A stretch of 12,643 nucleotides of DNA from Chitinophagaceae bacterium (GTDB taxonomy: Bacteria; Bacteroidota; Bacteroidia; Chitinophagales; Chitinophagaceae): assembly GCA_014379785.1 (NCBI GenBank), contig JACMLD010000063.1, forward strand, positions 1-12,643. The letters run 5' to 3'. A program made the position numbers and the translations under genes. The notes under the pieces are model-generated. The model saw nothing but the letters and a program-made list of their open reading frames with translations, was not told where the DNA came from and made no database searches. Every line of letters starts with the position of its first letter. The first letter of the stretch is position 1. Positions 6,840 to 11,887 of this stretch are shown here, piece by piece.

Positions 6840-8621
6840 TTAATGGACGGCCGAAGTATCGGTCAGGGTTTTCAGAAAAGAAACGATATTTTTTTGTTCG
6901 TTTTCCGTTAGGCTCAATTCATCAAAAGGGAGTGTCTGGTGGTCCGGACCTATCCCCAGTCCTTTGCCGCCACCGCGGTTATAAAAGTCTATCACTTCTT
7001 CCAATGTTTTGTAAACACCGTTGTGCATATAGGGTGCCGTGAGGGCGATATTCCTCAGAGTGGGTGTTTTGAATGCGAAATGGAAAACCGGGAATTGCAT
7101 ATGTCCATATCTGCCCGGATCCTTGTCGAGCTGACTGTTGACGGTATCGGGAATCGCGGGTACACCGATGACTTCTGATTCCATTTTTACAAATCTCGGA
7201 GGTACCACACCGCTGTAGAGTGGCACAAAGTGACAGGTACCGCATTTGGCTTTTCCCATAAAAAGATTGAAGCCATTGTATGCGGCGCGGTCCAATGTGC
7301 TGGTCTCGTTTCTGAGAAATTTGTCGAATGGTGAGTTGAAACTGATGAGCGTCTGGATATAACTGCCGAGTGCGATTTTGACGTTTGTGGGATTGATACT
7401 GTCCGCCGATCCGAAACTGTTTTCAAAAAGTTTCTGGTAGGCCGACGATTTTCTGACTCTTGTTACAGTCTCCGACAATGAGGTGCCCATTTCGGCATGG
7501 TTATTCAAAACGGTATCGAGTTGTCCGCCGAGGGTGTTTGCCCGCATATCCAGAAACTGAAAGGGTTGTAATGCGGCGTTCCAGAGCGTTGGTGCGTTGC
7601 GGGTGGTGGTGGACAGGTTGTCCATATTGAGACTTTTCGGTAGCCCGTCTGTAAATCCTTTGGCGGGATTGTGGCAGCTGGCGCAGCTTCTGACGGCATC
7701 TCCCGAGACCAGTGGATCAAAAAAGAGTTTTCTGCCCAGCGCTATTTTTTCTTTCGAAGGTTTTTTGTTGTCGGACTGCAGGTACCAGGATGGTCTGAAA
7801 AATGATTCTGATAAAAAACTTTTAGCTGAAAAATCTGCCGGCCCTTCAGGATTATCTGTATTGCCTGTTGCGATGTTTTTATACAGAGGATTTGCAATAT
7901 TTTTTATGAATGCGACGCGGTCAAAATCTTCAAAGGCGGTACGGGGGGACAGTTGTGCAATGCCATTTTGAAAAAGACGGGTTTGCTCTGCGGTTACTGA
8001 AGGTGGCCATCTGTAAAATGAAAGTATTTTTTGGAGGGCGGACAATGCAGACGCTGCTTCCGGAATAGAGTGTGCTGCTGTGGGACTATCAAAGCCACTG
8101 ATTCCAAGACTTACAATTCTTATCAGTTGCTGTTTTGCGGCAATTGTGACGGTGCCCTGGTTAAATGCGAACAGGGATCTGAATTCGAGAAATTGTTTGA
8201 TTCGGTCTTTGAGAAGAAAGCATTCCTGGCGGATGGATATACTGTCGAGTGGACCTTCAGAAGAAAAATAAAGTTCTTCCAGTACCTGCAATCCATGGGG
8301 TGCCTCTTCTTCCGGAGTCAGCGGATCGTCTACTGAGCGCAATGCGGGTCCGTTGATGGATGATTCTGTGAGTGGCGAAAAATAGGCGATGAAAATTTCG
8401 ACTTTCTTGTAATCAATCCTCGTTTCTCTGAACAGTTTTTGAACTTCGTTTCTATTTCCGTTACTGAGCTTCTCAAGTTTTTTTATATCGTTTTCAAAAC
8501 GCGACAAGGAGGAGAAAAAGAAATTGGCGGCTTTTTCTGCGTCGGTTTTTCTTTTATCTACGAAAGAGACGGCCATGACAGAGATGGCGACAAGAATGGC
8601 AATCAGGATAGTTTTTTTCAT
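6840..8621 (-). CDS. Di-haem cytochrome c peroxidase (MauG/CcpA type) with N-terminal helical, imelysin-like region
   Basis: A 593-residue exported protein. Residues 1-20 are a Sec signal or membrane anchor (MKKTILIAILVAISVMAVSF). Residues about 25-250 are helical and contain PHGLQVLEELYF, resembling the GxHxxE signature of imelysin-like proteins but with Gln in place of His. Residues about 280-590 are a bacterial di-haem cytochrome c peroxidase: CxxCH haem sites at 313-317 (CASCH) and 460-464 (CGTCH), the TLWNAAL segment, Gln367 and Glu377 (NHAEMG) corresponding to the active-site Gln/Glu of the family, and PYMHNG (Met532, a possible distal haem ligand). The usual FWDGR motif reads FLDMR here. 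Function by family: periplasmic reduction of H2O2, or a MauG-like oxidation. Its ATG overlaps the uvrB stop codon (TAATG), so translation is likely coupled. Peroxidase identity is firm; the imelysin link is tentative. Confidence 0.92.
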   Translation of the reverse strand: MKKTILIAILVAISVMAVSFVDKRKTDAEKAANFFFSSLSRFENDIKKLEKLSNGNRNEVQKLFRETRIDYKKVEIFIAYFSPLTESSINGPALRSVDDPLTPEEEAPHGLQVLEELYFSSEGPLDSISIRQECFLLKDRIKQFLEFRSLFAFNQGTVTIAAKQQLIRIVSLGISGFDSPTAAHSIPEAASALSALQKILSFYRWPPSVTAEQTRLFQNGIAQLSPRTAFEDFDRVAFIKNIANPLYKNIATGNTDNPEGPADFSAKSFLSESFFRPSWYLQSDNKKPSKEKIALGRKLFFDPLVSGDAVRSCASCHNPAKGFTDGLPKSLNMDNLSTTTRNAPTLWNAALQPFQFLDMRANTLGGQLDTVLNNHAEMGTSLSETVTRVRKSSAYQKLFENSFGSADSINPTNVKIALGSYIQTLISFNSPFDKFLRNETSTLDRAAYNGFNLFMGKAKCGTCHFVPLYSGVVPPRFVKMESEVIGVPAIPDTVNSQLDKDPGRYGHMQFPVFHFAFKTPTLRNIALTAPYMHNGVYKTLEEVIDFYNRGGGKGLGIGPDHQTLPFDELSLTENEQKNIVSFLKTLTDTSAVH

Positions 8622-10657
8622 TAATGCATTCGTTCCAGGTTTTTCTGGAGTTTGAACATCTCATCGCGGAGCCTTGCGGCTTCCATGAAGTCGAGGTCTT
8701 TTGCTGCCTTTTCCATTTCCTTCTTCGTTTTCACTATCGCTTTTTCGATCTGCGGAATGGTCTGATAGGTTGGTTCGCCTTCTGCCGCCACAGTCACAAG
8801 GTCTTCGTCACCCTGTACAGCATATGGATTTTTAGGGTCGAAGCCTTTTATGTCCAGAACCGATGTCTGTGCAAAAACCTGTTCCTTACTTTTTATAACG
8901 GTTTTTGGAGTAATTCCGTGTTCGAGGTTGTGGGCAATTTGTTTTTCGCGGCGACGATTTGTTTCGTCGATGGTCCTTTGCATGCTTTCTGTCATCTTAT
9001 CGGCGTAGAAAATGACGAGGCCGTTGACATTTCTCGCTGCTCTGCCGGCGGTCTGTGTGAGTGAGCGTTCATTGCGCAAAAATCCTTCTTTGTCGGCATC
9101 CAGAATGGCCACCAGTGATACTTCCGGCAGATCAAGACCTTCTCTCAGAAGGTTTACGCCAACGAGGACGTCGATATCACCGAGCCGGAGTTGCCTGAGA
9201 ATTTCCACACGTTCGAGGGTGTCGACTTCGCTGTGGATATATTTTGATTTTATGTTGATGCGATGGAGGTATTTATCCATTTCTTCAGCCATTCGTTTAG
9301 TGAGCGTGGTAACCAGCACGCGGTCGCCGGCATTGACCCTTTTGTCTATTTCATCCAGCAGGTCATCGATCTGGTTGAGTGAAGGTCTGATTTCTATTGG
9401 CGGTTCAAGGAGACCGGTCGGACGTACGACCTGTTCAACAACAACACCTCCGGTTTTCTCGAGTTCATAGTCCCCTGGCGTAGCGGAGACGAAGACGGTC
9501 TGGTCGAGCATCTGTTCAAATTCGTGGAAGTTGAGCGGACGGTTGTCGAGGGCGCTGGGCAGCCGGAAGCCGTAGTCAACCAGGATGAGTTTTCTGCTTC
9601 TGTCGCCGCCATACATGCCGCTGACCTGAGGAATGGTCTGGTGACTTTCGTCGATAACGGTCAGGAAGTCTTTTGCAAAATAGTCGAGCAGGCAAAAGGG
9701 TCTTGCGCCGGGGGTGCGGCGGTCAAAAAACCTCGAGTAATTTTCTACTCCGTTGCAGTATCCGAGCTCGCGTATCATTTCAACATCGTAGTTTACTCTT
9801 TCTCCGAGTCTTTGGGCTTCGATGAATTTTCCAGCGCTTTTAAAGTATTCAACTTGTGAATTGGCTTCATCCTGTATTTCCATTAGGATCTGCTGGATAC
9901 GATCTTTTGGCGCCAGGTAAAGGTTTGCCGGGAAAATCGCAGCGTTTTCCATGGTGCCGATGCGTTTGCCGCTGTTGACGTCGAAGCTTTCTATTTCTTC
10001 GATGTCATCGCCAAAAAAGCTGATTCGGTAACCCCAGTCAACATAGGGGAGGTTGATGTCGATGGTGTCACCTTTCACGCGGAATGTGCCGCGGGTGAAG
10101 TCTGTTTGTGAGCGGTTGTATAATGAGTTGACGAGTGAATGCAAAAATCCCTGACGGGATGTTGTTTGTCCGCGGTGGATTCTGATGATGCCGTTTTCGT
10201 AATCGGTTGGGTTTCCGATACCGTAGATGCAGCTAACGGAAGCAACGACGATGATGTCTCTGCGGCCGCTGAGGAGCTCGGTGGTGGCGTGGAGTCTTAG
10301 TTTGTCGAGTTCTTCATTGATGGAAAGATCTTTCTCTATATAGACATCGCTGACGGGCATGTAGGCTTCGGGCTGGTAGTAGTCGTAGTATGAAACGAAG
10401 TATCCTACTGCATTGTCCGGGAAGAATTGTTTGAATTCTCCATAGAGTTGTGCTACGAGTGTTTTGTTGTGTGTCAGTACGAGTGTTGGTTTCTGCACCT
10501 GGGCTATGACGTTGGCCATGGTGAATGTCTTTCCGCTGCCGGTCACACCGAGCAGTGTCTGGAATTTTTCTCCGGTTTGGATGCCTTCTATGAGCTGTTT
10601 TATGGCTTCGGGCTGATCTCCTGCGGGCGAGTATGGTGAGTGCAGTTTGAAAGACAT
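8621..10657 (-). CDS. uvrB: UvrABC excinuclease subunit B
   Basis: Complete UvrB (678 residues), the DNA-damage verifying helicase-like subunit of nucleotide excision repair, loaded by UvrA and then recruiting UvrC. It begins with the family N-terminus FKLHSPYSPAGDQPEAI. Walker A is GVTGSGKT (37-44). The aromatic beta-hairpin that inserts into the DNA duplex is SYYDYYQPEAYMP (about 89-101). The DEAD-like box is DESH (336-339), followed by SATPGDYE and late helicase motifs VGVNLLREGLDLPEVS and QTAGRAARN. The C-terminal UVR motif that binds UvrC is at about 640-675 (KKEMEKAAKDLDFMEAARLR). No residues look missing. The stop codon shares a base with the start of the peroxidase gene. Upstream is a 142-bp region divergent from the T9SS gene; no recognised SOS box was found there. 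Confidence 0.98.
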   Translation of the reverse strand: MSFKLHSPYSPAGDQPEAIKQLIEGIQTGEKFQTLLGVTGSGKTFTMANVIAQVQKPTLVLTHNKTLVAQLYGEFKQFFPDNAVGYFVSYYDYYQPEAYMPVSDVYIEKDLSINEELDKLRLHATTELLSGRRDIIVVASVSCIYGIGNPTDYENGIIRIHRGQTTSRQGFLHSLVNSLYNRSQTDFTRGTFRVKGDTIDINLPYVDWGYRISFFGDDIEEIESFDVNSGKRIGTMENAAIFPANLYLAPKDRIQQILMEIQDEANSQVEYFKSAGKFIEAQRLGERVNYDVEMIRELGYCNGVENYSRFFDRRTPGARPFCLLDYFAKDFLTVIDESHQTIPQVSGMYGGDRSRKLILVDYGFRLPSALDNRPLNFHEFEQMLDQTVFVSATPGDYELEKTGGVVVEQVVRPTGLLEPPIEIRPSLNQIDDLLDEIDKRVNAGDRVLVTTLTKRMAEEMDKYLHRINIKSKYIHSEVDTLERVEILRQLRLGDIDVLVGVNLLREGLDLPEVSLVAILDADKEGFLRNERSLTQTAGRAARNVNGLVIFYADKMTESMQRTIDETNRRREKQIAHNLEHGITPKTVIKSKEQVFAQTSVLDIKGFDPKNPYAVQGDEDLVTVAAEGEPTYQTIPQIEKAIVKTKKEMEKAAKDLDFMEAARLRDEMFKLQKNLERMH

Positions 10658-10661
10658 GTAT

Positions 10662-10669
10662 CAAAATTA
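10662..10669 (-). promoter_or_regulatory. Possible Bacteroidota -7 element before uvrB
   Basis: The minus strand reads TAATTTTG four bases before the uvrB ATG, an exact match to the Bacteroidota -7 consensus TAnnTTTG. A TTTG at 14 bp upstream spacing is present, but this is short of the usual spacing of about 19 bp. If it is active, transcription would begin at or next to the A of the start codon, giving a leaderless message. The short motif could easily occur by chance in AT-rich DNA. Confidence 0.2.
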
Positions 10670-10673
10670 GGGA

Positions 10674-10725
10674 AGATGATGAGCAAATTGGGAAATTAGC
10701 AAATGAGTAAATGAGCAAATGTGAA
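10674..10725. repeat. Degenerate 8-9 bp tandem repeats in the uvrB/T9SS divergent region
   Basis: Five or so imperfect units related to ATGAGCAA(AT) follow one another: atgagcaaatt, attagcaa, atgagtaa, atgagcaa, atgtgaat. On the minus strand they read as repeated TTTGCTCAT / TTTACTCAT. The array occupies the part of the intergenic region nearest the uvrB start, where its 5' untranslated region or promoter would be expected. It has no coding potential. Unit drift suggests an old or slipped array, not a recent expansion. Confidence 0.6.
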
Positions 10726-10782
10726 TAATGGCTTTACCGATTTTATAACAAACGATTTATATCAAGGTTCGATAAGTTCGCG

Positions 10783-10809
10783 TTGAGATACAATATGGTA
10801 TGGTATTTG
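10783..10809 (+). promoter_or_regulatory. Weak candidate promoter for the T9SS cargo gene
   Basis: A TTG at 10783-10785 and a TATTTG at 10804-10809 are separated by 18 bp, close to the Bacteroidota -33/-7 spacing, but the -7 box lacks the two spacer bases of TAnnTTTG. If real, transcription would start near 10815, downstream of the ATG at 10800, and would favour the alternative TTG start at 10848. The match is partial and unproven. Confidence 0.2.
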
Positions 10810-11471
10810 TTAACAGTTTATCCACATTTTTACAACTGCTGCAAAGATTGAAGATACTAACCCAAATAATTCTTCTGGTTTTGTGCCATGTGTTCGCGTC
10901 TGCGCAATTGCGGTCGCGCGTGGCATTGCCAGAGTCCTTTTTTGTGAAGGACAGTCTCCCTGTTTTAGCAAGCCACTTATCGGTGACGCTAAAAGAAGGG
11001 GGCAAGGCAATAGTGCGTTGGGAGTGTGTGGATGGTGCGGATGAAAGTTTTTTTGCAGTGGAACGCAGCAATAATGGAATTGATTTTTCTGTGATTGGAA
11101 TCATCAAGAGTGCGGGTGGAGTCTGGGGAGAGTTTTCAGACGACTCACCGTTTCGGGGAAGGAGTTATTACCGTATCAGATCGAGTTGCGGTCAGCGGGT
11201 TTTTTATTCGGAAACGGTGCAGACGGTTATCTCCGGGGATGTTTCGTGTAAGTTTTATCCAAATCCGGTCGACAAGGCACTGATTGTGCGGACAGAATTC
11301 GATGTAGACATCGTTATAGTTGATAAATATGGGAAGCCGGTTTTAAATACACATCTCAGTGCCGGCCTCAGAGTTGTTGATGTTTCCACGCTGAATCCGG
11401 GGCTGTACATAATCACCCTTTACCAGAAGGAAATCAACAGGCAGATAACCGAGAAACTTATCAAAAAATAG
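10800..11471 (+). CDS. Small secreted protein with FnIII-like region and T9SS type A sorting domain
   Basis: A 223-residue exported protein. The hydrophobic segment (about residues 19-32) followed by ASA|Q (cleavage before Gln36) is a typical Bacteroidota signal peptide. Residues about 58-142 form a beta-rich domain of the pattern seen before T9SS tails (RWECVDGADESFFAVERSNN, then D.SPF.G.SYYRI and FYSETV), resembling a fibronectin III/Ig-like fold. Residues 151-223 are a type A T9SS C-terminal domain: FYPNPV, VDKYGKPV, LNPGLYII and the basic end KLIKK. It should cross the outer membrane by T9SS and be released or anchored to the surface. No enzymatic domain is present, so a structural or adhesive role is only a guess. 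The start is uncertain: from ATG 10800 the signal is long (35 residues), whereas TTG at 10848 would give a standard signal of about 19 residues. It is transcribed divergently from uvrB. Confidence 0.85.
   Translation: MVFVNSLSTFLQLLQRLKILTQIILLVLCHVFASAQLRSRVALPESFFVKDSLPVLASHLSVTLKEGGKAIVRWECVDGADESFFAVERSNNGIDFSVIGIIKSAGGVWGEFSDDSPFRGRSYYRIRSSCGQRVFYSETVQTVISGDVSCKFYPNPVDKALIVRTEFDVDIVIVDKYGKPVLNTHLSAGLRVVDVSTLNPGLYIITLYQKEINRQITEKLIKK
10818..10826 (+). promoter_or_regulatory. Consensus DnaA box (TTATCCACA), isolated
   Basis: An exact TTATCCACA lies 18 nt after the annotated ATG of the T9SS gene, or in its 5' untranslated region if the TTG start at 10848 is used. I saw no second box nearby, so this is not an origin. 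It could be a regulatory DnaA site between uvrB and the T9SS gene, or chance; one such 9-mer in a window of this size is not very improbable. Confidence 0.25.
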
Positions 11472-11477
11472 TTGGTT

Positions 11478-11557
11478 ATCAATGCAATAAAATAATTTGA
11501 AAATAACACGATTGGGGTATTGCCCGAATGCGGAATATGCCATATCATTGCATTGGT
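11478..11557 (+). repeat. Nested inverted repeat in the 3' untranslated region of the T9SS gene
   Basis: An outer perfect 9-bp pair, CAATGCAAT at 11480-11488 and ATTGCATTG at 11547-11555, extends to 11 positions (11478-11488 with 11547-11557) if one wobble pair is allowed. Inside it an imperfect hairpin is formed by ATTGGGG (11511-11517) and CCCGAAT (11523-11529), with one mismatch. There is no T-run, so it is not itself a terminator; the terminator lies about 28 bp further on. It could be an RNA stability element or the remains of a small palindromic repeat. Confidence 0.45.
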
Positions 11558-11584
11558 TTTTCATAGGATATTGGATTTTAAAAC

Positions 11585-11619
11585 GGGGTTGAATTTCTAT
11601 TCAGACCCCTTTATTTTTT
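11585..11619 (+). terminator. Intrinsic terminator of the T9SS cargo gene
   Basis: The plus strand has a 10-bp stem, GGGGTTGAAT (11585-11594) pairing with ATTCA-g-ACCCC (11599-11609, one bulged G), with a TTCT loop, followed directly by TTTATTTTTT (11610-11619). It is 113 nt past the stop codon of the T9SS gene and correctly oriented for it. On the opposite strand only a short T run follows the stem, so it is probably one-directional. Confidence 0.8.
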
Positions 11620-11622
11620 AAT

Positions 11623-11707
11623 TCATTTCGACCAAGGGAGAAATCCCGATCCAATATTTTGATAACCCAAACAGTAAATCGGGATCCCTCGCTTCCCTCG
11701 GGATGAC
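11623..11707. repeat. Imperfect palindromic (REP/MITE-like) intergenic element
   Basis: Two arms of 28-29 bp face each other: the left arm at 11623-11650 starts TCATTTCGACC and ends AAATCCCGAT; the right arm at 11678-11706, reverse-complemented, starts TCATCCCGAGG and ends GGATCCCGAT. About 20 of 28 positions match, with a perfect 8-bp core ATCCCGAT/ATCGGGAT at the inner edge and TCAT at the outer edge. The spacer is 27 bp. As single-stranded DNA or RNA it would fold into a long hairpin. The right arm resembles the repeat at 27-55. No coding sequence is present, so any mobility would need an enzyme from elsewhere. Confidence 0.65.
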
Positions 11708-11720
11708 TGCACTCTCCAAC

Positions 11721-11794
11721 TTCGCCACATTCGCCACATTCGCCACATTCGCCACATTCGCCACATTCATCACATTTCATCACATTTCATCACA
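11721..11794. repeat. 9-bp / 10-bp tandem repeat array
   Basis: Five exact copies of TTCGCCACA (11721-11765) are followed by one TTCATCACA (11766-11774) and two 10-bp TTTCATCACA units (11775-11794); a decayed unit may follow to about 11803. The exact identity of five copies points to recent slippage or expansion. The shift from a 9- to a 10-bp unit breaks any reading frame, arguing against a coding role. It lies between the palindromic element and the recA terminator, downstream of both convergent genes. Confidence 0.9.
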
Positions 11795-11823
11795 TTTCGC
11801 CCATTTCCCATGCCCTACTCCAT

Positions 11824-11850
11824 AAAAAAAGGTCCACCAAAAGGCGGACC
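11824..11850 (-). terminator. Intrinsic terminator of recA
   Basis: On the minus strand GGTCCGCC (11850-11843) pairs with GGTGGACC (11838-11831), giving an 8-bp stem with one G-U pair and a TTTT loop, followed at once by seven T (11830-11824). It begins 37 nt after the recA TAG stop codon and is in the right orientation. This is a textbook rho-independent terminator. Confidence 0.92.
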
Positions 11851-11887
11851 CGCTTACTAACCCTGTTAATTCTACTTCCAAAAAAAA

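Noticed and set aside
6782..6860. Possible terminator between the peroxidase gene and polA (seven T after the stop codon)
   Set aside because: The only nearby stem is 4 bp (CCGA/TCGG) and is separated from the T run by about 13 bases, so it is not a convincing intrinsic terminator.
6941..6950. Perfect 10-bp palindrome GGTCCGGACC
   Set aside because: It lies in the peroxidase coding sequence (Gly-Pro-Asp codons) and has no second copy or flanking structure.
11601..11783. Minus-strand 60-codon reading frame with repeated Glu-Cys-Gly units
   Set aside because: It is the translation of the 9-bp tandem array and runs through the palindromic element. The 10-bp units beside it break the frame, there is no family match, and it overlaps the T9SS terminator.
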